Source: Delphinus delphis (taxonomy: Eukaryota; Chordata; Mammalia; Artiodactyla; Delphinidae). From it: a stretch of 64,000 nt of DNA. Position 1 is the first letter of the stretch, and each line of letters starts with the position of its first letter. The stretch spans positions 71,918,080 through 71,982,079 of the forward strand of contig NC_082694.2 of NCBI RefSeq assembly GCF_949987515.2. The letters run 5' to 3'. A program made the translations under genes and the position numbers. Under the pieces are notes generated by a model. That model did not search any database and was not told the DNA's origin. It was given only the letters and a program-made list of their open reading frames with translations. Below are positions 35,974 to 46,366 of this stretch, one piece after another.

Positions 35974-36181
35974 TTTTTTTTTTTTCTTTTCTGTACGCGG
36001 GCCTCTCACTGTTGTGGCCTCTCCCGTTGCGGAGCACAGGCTCCGGACGCACAGACTCAGTGGCCATGGCTGACGGGCCCAGCCGCTCCGTGGCATGTGG
36101 GATCTTCCCGGACCGGGGCATGAACCCGTGTCCCCTGCATCGGCAGGCGGACTCTCAACCACTGCGCCACCAGGGAAGCCC
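35974..36181 (-). repeat. CHR-type SINE, short deleted form, antisense, beside exon 8
   Basis: T tail from 35974, body ctgtacgcgggcctctcact to caccagggaagccc. Target duplication not visible, possibly because it overlaps the constrained donor region. Confidence 0.93.
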
Positions 36182-36234
36182 TCCTCTGTGGATTTTATTA
36201 CTCCCTCTGGCCACTCAATGGGAAATGCTCCTGG

Positions 36235-36620
36235 AATTAAGTTTATTCTTTCATTCAACAAATCTATGTTGTGTATCTTCTGTACGCACCAAATATCATT
36301 CAAGGCATTGGATATTCAGAAGTTAAAAATGTAAAAATCCCTCTTCTCTCGGAGCTTACATTCTACTAGAGGGAGATAAACTAATGGATACATAAACATA
36401 GTGTGTCAGATCGTGACAAATGCTTGGAAAAAGATAGTGGGGTGAAGGGGAACATAGAGTTCAAAGGGATAGGAATGGGGGCGATTGTATCACCTTCTGC
36501 ACAGCCTACATATTCCTTCAGGGACAGGAATGTGTGGGGCTTCTTGAAGTGATTCATGTAAATGGAGAAAAAGGACCCAATGAGATCACCTGATAGTCTC
36601 AGTAAAGGTGATGATTTCAA
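36235..36620 (-). repeat. L2-like remnant
   Basis: tctttcattcaacaaatcta followed by cttacattctactagaggga resembles the reverse of an L2 3' end and its interior. Assignment from memory. Confidence 0.4.
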
Positions 36621-36634
36621 GAGTTCTCCTTTTT

Positions 36635-36824
36635 AAAAAATAAATAAATAAATAAATAATTTATTTATTTAGCTGCGCTGGGTCTTAATTGAGGCATGTG
36701 GGATCTTTAGTTGCAGCATGTGGGATCGTAGTTGCGGCATGTAGGGTCTAGTTCCCTGACCAGAATTCCGGCCCTCTGCATTGGGAATTCAGCGTCTTAA
36801 CCAGTGGACCACCAGGGAAGTCCC
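36635..36824 (-). repeat. tRNA-Glu SINE, antisense
   Basis: Flanks aagagttctccttttt (36619-36634) and aagaattctccttttt (36825-36840), 15 of 16 identical. The tail is a mirrored (aaat)n/(attt)n tract. Confidence 0.92.
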
Positions 36825-37308
36825 AAGAATTCTCCTTTTTAACATTCAAGTAGTATCAAGTTTTCCTAGCTTCTGAACATACCAAAGCATTCATATTTTT
36901 TTTGTCAGATGACATCTCTCCTAATGTCATCTTTCTGTTCCACTTTGGGGGGATACTTTTTTAGACCTGCAGCAAAGTGACTGCTGTAGGACTTAAGATT
37001 GCTTTCATGGTTTGGATCCACCACTTACTGGATCTGATGTCTTTCTCCTTTTTGCTTTACTGTATCATTTTGCAGGAATATAATCTCAAGTAATTTACTC
37101 GGAAAGAATTTGTGGAAGTCAACTTTGCATCTTTGTAAATGTCTTCTATTTTCATAGTTCCCAGTAGTTTTGTGAGTTAAGAGAATTGTAGATCCAAATA
37201 GGTTTCCTCTAAACCTTTAAAGTTCTTGCTTCACCGTACTCCATGACATATTGTTGCTGTTGAGAATTCAGTCTGGTTTAATATCTTGTTTCTTTGTAGA
37301 TGAACATA

Positions 37309-37346
37309 AATATATATATATATATGTGTGTGTGTATATATATATT
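37309..37346. repeat. (TA)n(TG)n(TA)n microsatellite
   Basis: About 37 bp of alternating tatata, tgtgtg and tatata. Confidence 0.95.
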
Positions 37347-37650
37347 TTTGTTCGTTTGTTCAGTTTTTTGAGCCTCTTGCTCTAGGCCCTATTGGTTTGG
37401 AGATTTCTTTTTTTCAACTCTGGGATATTTTCTTGTATTATTTTTTGTTAGGTTTCTTCTCTTCATTTTTTTCCTCTTCTGCTTAGTAACTACTGTTATG
37501 TTAGTCCAACATTGGACATTGGTCCTCTGTGGCACTTGCCTTTTCTCTCATTTTTCTTTGTCGTTTTTGCGCTCCCCTTTTTTTTCCTGAGAGATTTTAT
37601 TCTTTTTATCTTCCATCCTTGCAATTCTATTCAGGCAAACATTAAAAAAA

Positions 37651-37852
37651 ATTTTTTTTTGCGGTACACGGGCCTCTCACTGTTGTGGCCTCTCCTGTTG
37701 TGGAGCACAGGCTCCGGACGCACAGGCTCAGCAGCCGTGGCTCACGGGCCCAGCTGCTCCGCGGCATGTGGGATCTTCCCGTTCTGGGGCACGAACCCAT
37801 GTCCCCTGCATCGGCAGGCGGACTCTCAACGACTGCGCCACCAGGGAAGCCC
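37651..37852 (-). repeat. CHR-type SINE, short deleted form, antisense
   Basis: gcggtacacgggcctctcac to caccagggaagccc. Confidence 0.92.
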
Positions 37853-38364
37853 TCACGTAGCTTTTTTAAAAAAAAGCTTTATTAAGATCCACATCATATA
37901 ATTCAGCTTTTTTTTTTTTTTTGGTATATTCACAGATAACTGGAACTGTTGCCACAGACAATTTTAAATACTGTTTCATCTGCTTAGCAAGAAACCTGTT
38001 CTCTTTAACTCTAACCTTCCTACCACTACCCCTATGCCCTAAGTCCTAAGCAACCAGTAATCTGCTTTCTTTCCTCATAGGTTTGCCTATTCTGGGCATT
38101 TTGTAAAAATGAGAATATAATATGTGGTCTTTGTGACTGGCTTCTTTCAGTTTACATGTTTTCTAGGTTCATACATGTTGAAGCATTTATCAGTACTTCC
38201 TTCCTTTTTATTGTCAAATGATGTTCCAAGGTAGGACTATGTCACATTTTGTCCATCTCCTCATTGGTTGATGGTCATTTGAGTTGTTTCCAACTTTTGG
38301 CTATTATGAGTAACGGTGCTATAAAAATTCATGTACAAGTTTTTATGTGGATATATGTGTTTTG

Positions 38365-38490
38365 TTTTTTTTTTTTTGGCCATGCTGTGTGGCTTGTGGG
38401 ATCTTAGTTCCCCAACCAGAGATCGAACCTGCCTGCATCCTTGGCAGTGAAAGCATGGAGTCTTAACCACTCTACTGCCAGGGAATTCCC
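38365..38490 (-). repeat. Small tRNA-Glu SINE, antisense
   Basis: ggccatgctgtgtggcttgt to tgccagggaattccc. ggatatat on both sides. Confidence 0.9.
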
Positions 38491-38862
38491 GGATATATTT
38501 TTGTATTTCTCTTGACAATATACCTCAGGGTAGAATTATTGGGTCATGTGATTACTTTATGCTTAATCATTTAAGAACTGCTTGAATGTTTTCCAAAGTA
38601 ACTACACCATTTGACATTCTCTCCAGCAGTGTATGGGACTTCCAGTTTTTCACATCCTCCCCAGCGCTTAATATTGTCTGACTTTTTGATTCTAGCTGTC
38701 CTAACAAGTATGAAATGTATCTTATTGTGGTTTTTGAATAGCACTTCCCTGATTACTAATGATATGAGGCATCTTTTCATGTGCTTATTAGCCATTTTAA
38801 AAGTTTCCTTTGAGAACTGTCTCTTTGTGTCCAGTGCCTATGTAAAAATTGTGTTGTGGTGT

Positions 38863-39081
38863 TTTTTTTTGTTTGTTTTTTTGTTTTTTTGCGGTACGCG
38901 GGCCTCTCACTGTCGTGGCCTCTCCCGCTGCGGAGCACAGGCTCCAGACGCACAGGCTCAGCAGCCATGGCTCACGGGCCCAGCCGCTCCGCGGCATGTG
39001 GGACCCTCCCGGACTGGGGCACAAACCCGTGTCCCCTGCATCGGCAGGCGGACTCCCAACCACTGCGCCACCAGGGAAGCC
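38863..39081 (-). repeat. CHR-type SINE, short deleted form, antisense
   Basis: Interrupted T/G tail, then gcggtacgcgggcctctcac to caccagggaagccc. tgtgttgt on both sides. Confidence 0.93.
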
Positions 39082-39744
39082 CTGTGTTGTCTTTTTATCA
39101 TTGACTTGTAAGAGCTCTTTATATATTCTAGATTCAAATTCCTTATCAGATATATGATTTGCAAATATTGTATCCTATTTTGTGAGTTGTTACTTTCTTG
39201 ATGGTATTCTTTGAAGCACAAAAGACTTTAATTTTGATGAGGTTCAGTTTATCTTTTTTGTTGTTGTTCATGTTTTCATGTCATATCTAAGAATCCATCG
39301 CCATATCTACTGTCATGAAGATTTACTTCTGTGGTTTTTCCTAAGAGTTTATAGTTTTAGCTCTGTGTTTAGATCTTTGATCCATTTTGACTTACTTTTG
39401 TATATGGTGTGGCCCCTTCCCTTTTAAGGTCCACTCAGCTTTTTGTGGTATTGTTATACATGTTACGTTTATACATTTTACAAACCTAGCAATACATTAT
39501 TAAAGTTACTTATATAATTCTCTGTTATTTAAAAAAGTTGAGAGAAGAAAGTCAATCAAGTGCATGCTTATAGCTTTTGGATAGTCACCTTTTATTTTAT
39601 TATTCTGGTTCTCTTCATTTGTTCTTGTGCATTTGAGTTATCATCTGGAATCATTTCTTTAGCCCAATACTTACATTGTTGCTTCTGCCTACCTCATTTG
39701 TGCTATTTTCAGATATATTACATTTTTATATATTAGGCTTACCC

Positions 39745-39786
39745 CCCCACCACACACACACATACAGACATACACACACACACAGG
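39745..39786. repeat. (CA)n microsatellite
   Basis: accacacacacacatacagacatacacacacacacag, interrupted. Confidence 0.93.
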
Positions 39787-40315
39787 GTAAATAAGAAACT
39801 TGGAAACAGGCATTTTCCTGATGGAGAGAAAGAAGTAGGAAAGAGGTTTTATATCAGAATTGCAAAGATTGAGTAGGTAGTTATTGCAACAGTCTTCTTG
39901 AAGTTTTGGGAGACATTAAAAACTGATGCAGGATGAAATGAAGGGACTTCTATTAATCAGGAGAAGGAATATTAGACAGGTTAAAGATCTTAATGGGAGT
40001 TGGGGAAAATCTGGCTTTGCTATTGTGGTTGGTGGGAATTGCAGTAAAATAGGGATGCACAGGCTGTGGACCATCCTTGAAAGCCAGTTTGAGTTTGAAG
40101 TAAATTAATTTACAATGATTCCATTTTGTATGATTTCCATAGGTATCATAGAGATGTCATCAAGTATATTAATAATGAAGCATTTATTGTTATTTTTCCT
40201 CGAGGATGATTTTAGCTTGATACATTATCTACTCATTCCATACTAGTTCTGATTGTAAACTATTTCTTTGCTTATTTCATCAAAAATACTTTATACATTT
40301 TATAAGAAATTCAAA

Positions 40316-40354
40316 CAGGATATAAGTTTTTTTTTTTTTTTTCAGGATATAAGT
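40316..40354 (-). repeat. Poly(T) insertion with target-site duplication
   Basis: About 15 T between two copies of caggatataagt (40316-40327 and 40343-40354). There is no element body. Confidence 0.85.
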
Positions 40355-40614
40355 CTTAAGTGGAAAGCGGAAATGCTTGTCTCTCTGTAAACCAATATAT
40401 TATTTTCTTTAGTGTCTGGACTGTTTTTTGATTATTTGGGAAAGGGGAAATAAGAAGAGAAAAAGATAAACTTTCTTTTCTAATAAGAGTTCAATGTTAT
40501 TTATCAATCAGTGATAGACATTCCCTAAATTTGGATGCAAATTCAATTTGTTGCTTGATGCCTTTATGAACTACCCTATTTAAAAAATTATAGCCTCCCT
40601 CTCCTCCTCCTCCT

Positions 40615-40725
40615 GTTTTTCTTTTTTTATCTGTAGAACTTACCATGTTTTTACTTCATCAGATGTAAATGGCATGAGTATAGGGATCTTAATAAATATT
40701 TGCCAAATGAATGAGTGACTGTATA
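40615..40725 (+). repeat. L2-like 3' end
   Basis: gatcttaataaatatttgcc followed by aaatgaatgagtgac, the typical end of L2/MIR-class repeats. Confidence 0.45.
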
Positions 40726-40810
40726 TTTTCATATATATATGATGCTCAGAATGTGTTTTTAAAAGCCCTTTGCTGCTGTAATGATTTTAAGGATTTTACT
40801 CTTTAAATAG

Positions 40811-40909
40811 GAGAAAGAAGCATGCCATTCATAGTAGTGACACAACTTCTTCTGATGAAGAACGCTTTGAAAGAAGGAAATCAAAGAGCATGGCAAGAGC
40901 AAGAAATAG
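40811..40909 (+). CDS. ATAD2B: ATAD2B exon 9 (w254-w286)
   Basis: The acceptor is ttactctttaaatag and the donor is aatag/gttagt. 99 nt, a multiple of three, entering and leaving in phase 2. It completes an arginine and encodes RRKKHAIHSSDTTSSDEERF, then ERRKSKSMARARN. The pattern RRKKHAIHSSD is shared, as RRRHAIHSSDS, with remembered ATAD2, so this exon marks the start of the well-conserved part. The serine/acidic patch SSDTTSSDEE is a plausible casein-kinase-type target (inference). Exon skipping would be frame-neutral. Confidence 0.95.
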
Positions 40910-42453
40910 GTTAGTAAAGTTTTACTTGTTATTTCCATGATAGAAAAAAGGAATAACAGTTTAAACTTTTTGAATGTGATTCTTACCTGTACTAGCATTT
41001 TGCTAACAGTGATACTTAACACATATTTTAGTCTAGAGTAATACACCGACTTGGTATTCACTTAGTAATTTTTAGAGTAGAAATCTAACCTTGGGAAACT
41101 TCCCACAAATTACTTGCTTTGTAAGTACTTAATAAAATAGTGTGTGGGAAGGTAAAGAAAGAGCCAGTGGAAGAGGCCAGCCTCTTGGACAGTCTTTTTC
41201 AGTACCTCTCCTCTAATCCAAATCCACTTAATGAGGTTGATTTCAGATGCTTATAATGATTATAGCACTCAAGAGTAAGTAGAATTATTTCCGGAGCCCT
41301 TGGGTTTTGTTGGAAAACTTGTTTTAGCTCTGGTGATCTTTGCTTAACTAGAGTAAATGACTCATTGCTACATGGCTCACTAAAATCTTGAGAATTTTCA
41401 GTGGATGAGAGAATCAGTATTTTGTCTAGTAAGTTACTAAAGCATCAAATTATAATTTATTCTTTAAAATTTAAGTTAATTTTCTAGCTTATATTTATAA
41501 TACTAAAGGTACATTTTATTTAGAAATTTTACGTTTAGGAAAGCATTTCTATAATTTGGCATTATATATCTATTGTAGAAATACCAAGTTTTCAGTTAGC
41601 TGGTCTTGGAAACAAGTTTGGGTTGGTGTAGATTGTATGCTAAAAAGAGTTCCACATGTGGATGATGGAAAGAAAATGTAAGAGAAAAATCTAAGTTTAA
41701 ATAAAAGAATTTAATGCCTCTTTAATCTGAACTATTCTGTTACCTGCTTTGGAAATAGATTTTTAAAGTAAGTTAGGATTCAGAAATGTCAGTGAAAGTA
41801 CATTCATTGTAGAAGCTATACTTTTTTTAGGCTATTTATGTCATCTTTTGGTGTTTATGCAATGTTAAAAGAGGAAGTAGATTATATTTTCTTAGTGGTA
41901 ATTACATTAATATCATATAGGATTTTAAGTAGCTGAAAATGTATTTTAAGGTAGTCACACAAACGATAATGCTTAGTTTTCAAAATAGGGTCTAAAATTG
42001 GTTTCCCTTGAATAAAACAGAGGGAAATTTATTTCTTCAATCATGTAAACTGAGTAGACATACCCACATAATATCTGAGGATAAATTTAAATGTTATAAT
42101 AAAGCTTGAGTTCATTTAATGCCATATATTATAGTATTTATAGTAGGTCTTTTTATTTTATGCTTATATAATGTGGAATGTCAGGTTTGTTAAGTTTTCT
42201 AATTTAGACTAGATTGGGCTTTTTGGACAAAGAGATTCATGATCTTATTTGCTTTCTCTAGTGAATAAATTTATTTCTGGCCTGTTGAAAAGAATTTAGG
42301 AAAAGTAGTTTAAAAATATGAAATCTCTTGTCATTTTCTGGGTTATGAGAAAAGGGAGGAAGATGAAAATGTGTCAACAAAGATTTAAACTTGCTTATGA
42401 CATTAAGAATATGAAACTTTAATGCTATCTACTTGAATGTTTATGAATTTCAG
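40910..42453 (+). other. ATAD2B: Intron 9 of ATAD2B
   Basis: 1.54 kb with no SINE and no repeat I can name; AT-rich throughout. Confidence 0.88.
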
Positions 42454-42565
42454 ATGTTTGCCTATGAACTTAAGAGCAGAAGATTTAGCTAGTGGTATTC
42501 TCCGAGAACGTGTCAAAGTGGGTGCAAGCTTGGCTGATGTTGATCCAATGAACATTGATAAATCA
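42454..42565 (+). CDS. ATAD2B: ATAD2B exon 10 (w287-w324)
   Basis: The acceptor is ttatgaatttcag and the donor is aatca/gtaagt. 112 nt, ends in phase 0. Encodes RCLPMNLRAEDLASGILRER, then VKVGASLADVDPMNIDKS. In the ATAD2 family this segment links the disordered N-terminus to the AAA core, and the RCLP(M/L)N and GASLADVDPM phrases are shared with ATAD2. The MNIDKS ending, where remembered ATAD2 has MQLDSS, supports the B paralogue. Confidence 0.96.
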
Positions 42566-42975
42566 GTAAGTTTTGTAAATGTTTTTCTATAAATAGTTTT
42601 TTTTTTTTTAAAGGTCATTACTTGTTTCTAACACAACACACAATAAAAGTAGAAGATCACCATTGTTAGTGGGGTTTTTTTTGGTTGTTGTTGTTCTTTT
42701 GTCGCACGGCATGCGAGATCTTAGTTCCCCAACCAGGGATTGAACCTGTGCCTCCTGCAGTGGAAGCACAGAGTCCTAACCACTGGACCTGCAGGGAATT
42801 CCTCAAAGTATAGTTTTTTGAACTCTGTTTCACTTTATATATGAACTTTTATGTTTAAACTTCAGTTCCTGCTGAAGGCATATATTTTGGAATCATAAGA
42901 TTATCTCATATATTAAAAAGAAATCTATAAACGGTTAAAATTATTTTGTAATAAACTTTTCCACTTCTTTCCAAG
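42566..42975 (+). other. ATAD2B: Intron 10 of ATAD2B
   Basis: 410 bp, one third of it the small SINE at 42674-42802. The rest is unremarkable, with a clear acceptor tract (cttttccacttctttccaag). Confidence 0.9.
42674..42802 (-). repeat. Small tRNA-Glu SINE, antisense
   Basis: T/G-rich tail, then gtcgcacggcatgcgagatc to ctgcagggaattcc. Confidence 0.87.
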
Positions 42976-43091
42976 GTGCGATTTGATAGCATAGGTGGAT
43001 TGAGCCATCATATTCATGCACTAAAGGAAATGGTAGTATTCCCACTTTTATATCCAGAAATTTTTGAAAAATTTAAAATTCAGCCTCCAAG
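42976..43091 (+). CDS. ATAD2B: ATAD2B exon 11 (w325-w362), start of AAA module
   Basis: The acceptor is acttctttccaag and the donor is ccaag/gtgagt. 116 nt. Encodes VRFDSIGGLSHHIHALKEMV, then VFPLLYPEIFEKFKIQPP. VRFDSIGGL is the classic opening of an AAA domain (F-x-x-I/V-G-G), and the following helix with PLLYPEIFEKF leads to the nucleotide-binding core. The exon breaks two bases into the arginine just before the Walker A strand. Near-identity to remembered ATAD2 here reflects strong constraint on the ATPase fold. Confidence 0.97.
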
Positions 43092-43657
43092 GTGAGTAAT
43101 GTCCTAGATGTTTATTATTTTTATTACTGTTAATTTATCAAATTTCAATTAGTAGGTGATTATAAATCTAAATATTATTTATAAATATTTCATATGTATT
43201 TATTTGATGTGTTCTAGCAATGAGAATTAGGAATGAAATTTTATTATTTAGGGCTCAAAAGCTGTGGTACTAAGTGTGTTCTTGAAGTTTATATTTCAGC
43301 ATTTAAGAGTCAGACACAGGATGAGATTCTTTACACAGGCCTTGAATTTACAAGTGGATCGCCTAAGTGGATTTTCCTTAATTTGGTCTCCTAATAGCAT
43401 TCAGTTTGATACGGTATACTGGTTAGTCTTTGAAAGCACAGTTTCAGCGAAGTGTTGCTTTGACTCATTGATGTGGTATTTTTGAAATGATAAGCTTGAT
43501 AGTTTATTTTTATGATCAGATTAATTGTGTTTGATCATGAGGTGGTTAGCTAGTTAACTATTAGTAAAGGCTGAGAAATTATGTCAAAGGAAATTGGGCA
43601 GAATAAAATATTTTGAAGATGTGCATACAGACTTAAACTGTGAAATATCCCTTTTTA

Positions 43658-43701
43658 TTTCTAATTTATTATTCATGTGTTTCTAATTTATTATTCATGT
43701 G
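43658..43701. repeat. Perfect 22-bp tandem duplication
   Basis: Unit tttctaatttattattcatg plus tg occurs twice without a gap (43658-43679 and 43680-43701). Confidence 0.96.
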
Positions 43702-43899
43702 TTTAAGGATGCAGAAAATCTTGTTAAAGAGTCATCTTCTGTTTGAGTGGGTTAAGAGTTGGCCTGTAATTCTGCAGTGGGTTTTAGAAATCATAGTAGC
43801 AATTTATTTACTTCTTATATGATATAACTTGAATTTTAAAAATAATTGTTATTTTTTTCAAAGCCATTAAAGTAGTATAGCCTTGGGAGAAACTTTAAA

Positions 43900-44345
43900 A
43901 AATGGAGTTATAAACAAAAAGTATTATAAGCAGAAAGTAATCCTACTCCTTAGGGATGAACAGCTTTCTTTTATATATGTATGCATATAATAAGTTTATA
44001 TTTTGCCTGTATTATGCACATTTAAACATTTAATATAAATGAGATTATTCAATAATACCCTTATGTAACTTTTATTTTTCACTTTACACCTTTCCATATC
44101 CATAAATAATGTGTGTATTATTCTTTTTGACATCATACTCGTGTTTAAATTACAGATGTAGTGGTGTATTTATCTGTCCCTTGTTAATAGATAGCATTTA
44201 GGTTTTTAAAAAAATCTATCTTTTTCACTTTCTTTTGATTATTTCTACATGATATAATCTAAAATGTGAAATTTCTGGGTCATAGGGAAAGTACCTTTAA
44301 AATTTTGATGTAGCTTGCCAAATTACTCTCTACTCTGATTGAACT
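43900..44345 (-). repeat. Old L1M-type remnant, antisense
   Basis: Same class as 9565-10315: tttccatatccataaataat ... aaatttctgggtcataggga ... cttgccaaattactctc. Confidence 0.5.
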
Positions 44346-44561
44346 ATTTCTTGTGTACCAAAGCTTGGTTCTTTGAGAACATCCTTGAGGACTTTCAACA
44401 AAGTGAAACTTTTGTCTGTATATTAGAAAAAGCTATATCAGTGTCTAATAATAATAAAATATACATTAGTACAAAATTATATGGGAGGTGCATGCTTTTG
44501 TATTGGTTATTAGTGCTGGTGGTAACATTTATCTACTTTTATTGATTCTTTATTCCTCTAG

Positions 44562-44736
44562 GGGCTGTTTGTTTTATGGCCCTCCTGGCACAGGTAAAAC
44601 CTTGGTTGCCAGAGCGTTAGCTAATGAGTGCAGTCAAGGAGACAAAAAGGTGGCTTTTTTTATGCGAAAAGGAGCAGACTGTCTAAGTAAGTGGGTTGGC
44701 GAATCTGAGCGGCAACTTAGGCTTCTTTTTGATCAG
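44562..44736 (+). CDS. ATAD2B: ATAD2B exon 12 (w363-w421), Walker A
   Basis: The acceptor is ttctttattcctctag and the donor is gatcag/gtaagt. 175 nt, leaving phase 0. Encodes [40 protein letters not shown] and [27 protein letters not shown] (w369-w376, 44578-44601) is an intact P-loop for the ATP phosphates. [14 protein letters not shown] is the conserved pore-loop/helix region of AAA unfoldase-like modules. With Walker B in exon 13 it forms the first, catalytic AAA domain. All key residues are present, so this copy looks functional. Confidence 0.98.
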
Positions 44737-45968
44737 GTAAGTGAAGTCAGGTAATATGAGAATATCTTCTTTAGAATACTTAACACGTTTGGTCTATAAA
44801 TACAAACTGTTCATGACGAGTCATATTTTCCAATCAATTCCAGTCAGTTTCCAATGTTAAATTTAGGATCAGTAATCTGAATTTGTATGCCTTAGAGGTA
44901 TTTAATAGCAATTTCACTAGTACTAATTTAAGATGATTCACAAAATATTTACTGAGGTGGCTACTAGGCATATAATACCATGTTAAGTGCTTTTGAGAAC
45001 CCTGGATATAACATATGTATCACTAGATTATAATCTAACTGAGGAAGTAGAACAAGCATAAAAAGTTAAATATCTGTGCAAGAAATCTCAGGAAGCAGTA
45101 TATTCTTTATTTTCATAAGTTGTAAATATGGTATTAGAAGAACTCAGTATTAAGTGAATGCTTTTAAAAGGCAGAGTAAGGTAAGTGAATAATATCATGT
45201 AGGCTGTCTTTACTATTTATATATAACAGTAACTTTAAAAATATCATTTCCTAATACTTACAAAAATTAGTCCTGATATAAATTTACTTTTAATTGTTTG
45301 AGCTACTGAAGGAAGTCATTCATACTTGGTAATGCAACTTATATTTTGTTCTGTCTAAGGAAATTCACATGACATTTAAAAAAATGCTTTCAGCAAGCAT
45401 TTGTTGAAGACCCATTACTGAGTTGATGTGTGTCAAAGTCCTTTGTAATTGGTAAAGCACTTCAAATATTTTTAGTTATATTAGTATTAAAAACTGCTGT
45501 GTTCTAGGTAACGGGGGCTCTAGAAAGAGGAATAAAATAAAATTCCTAGCCTCAAGGTGCTCAATGTCCATTGGGAAGTCAAACATATGCAGTCTTCATG
45601 TTTAAAGAGAATTTAATAATAATTGGAAAATAATATAAAATAACATTGGTGGATTAGGGAAGAGTTAGCTTGGGAATGCTGGCAAATTGTCCATGACTTA
45701 ATTTTAAATTTTTGACAGACTTATTCCTTTTGCCACTTCCTACTGGGGTAGGAATGTGTCTTGGTTTCATTCAAAACCATAGCATTAATCTGCTTTTTAA
45801 ATCTATATTTACTTTGTTTCATAGATTTCTTTGTGGGTAAGAGTATTTGAAATGTTTGCTTTCTTTTTAAAAAAACTGCTCATAGTCATTTTTGTCTTTT
45901 TAAATGTGAAGAGTCTACATTCCTAAATTAAGTATATGATCTATTCACTAAGTGAGATGAAGGAGGTA

Positions 45969-46177
45969 CAGTCGGCCTTCCATATCTGCTGGTTCCACAT
46001 CCACAGATTCAGGCAACAATTTCGTCTCCAGTTGGTTGAATCCACAGATGTGGAATCCATGGATATGTAGGGCTGACTGTGCTACGCTATTTTATATAAG
46101 GGACTTGAGCATCCTCGTATTTTGGTATCTGCAGGGAGTCCTGGAACCAGTCTACCATGGATACTGAGGGATGACTG
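45969..46177. mobile_element. Tigger-type MITE (MER2-like)
   Basis: 209 bp with TA on both sides (45967-45968 and 46178-46179) and inverted ends cagtcggccttc and, on the opposite strand, cagtcatccctc. Its interior (ggttgaatccacagatgtgg, gggacttgagcatcctcgta) matches remembered MER2/Tigger short elements. No coding capacity. Confidence 0.85.
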
Positions 46178-46189
46178 TACAATATATTG

Positions 46190-46366
46190 GCTAAGAGTTT
46201 GGCCTTTGGTGTCAGAAAAGTGTTAGTTTATCTTTAGCTTTACTGTTAAGTATGTAACTTTAAGTAAATGAAAGCGTCTGATCCTTATTTGCATCCTCTA
46301 TAAAATGGGGGAAATAATACCTATCTAACTGGACTACTGTGAGTTTTTACCGAAAGGAAGTGTATA
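46190..46366 (+). repeat. MIR, left part, split by the Tigger element
   Basis: Contains ttggcctttggtgtcagaaa and gcatcctctataaaatgggg, then ggactactgtgag, a typical MIR. Its continuation taaagtgcttatcacattaa lies at 50543-50600, beyond the transposon. Confidence 0.75.

Larger units (their letters stand above)
37866..39425 (-). repeat. L1M fragment, antisense, with two nested SINEs
   Basis: Recognised in reverse from aaagctttattaagatccac through ttgcctattctgggcatttt and gagtttatagttttag to ttgatccattttgacttact. Degenerate, no ORF. Confidence 0.72.
35960..40810 (+). other. ATAD2B: Intron 8 of ATAD2B
   Basis: 4.85 kb. SINEs at both ends of the first 900 bp, L1M at 37.9-39.4 kb, a CA repeat at 39.75 kb, and a poly(T)-only insertion at 40.33 kb. 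36840-37305, 37350-37650 and 39430-40810 (apart from the named tracts) show nothing I can assign. Confidence 0.88.
43092..44561 (+). other. ATAD2B: Intron 11 of ATAD2B
   Basis: 1.47 kb without SINEs. It holds a perfect 22-bp tandem duplication at 43658-43701 and an old antisense L1 remnant at 43900-44345. The rest is unassigned. Confidence 0.88.

Noticed and set aside
35757..36326. The longest + strand frame (189 codons).
   Set aside because: It runs through exon 8 in the wrong frame and then through the antisense SINE; no protein similarity outside the SINE.
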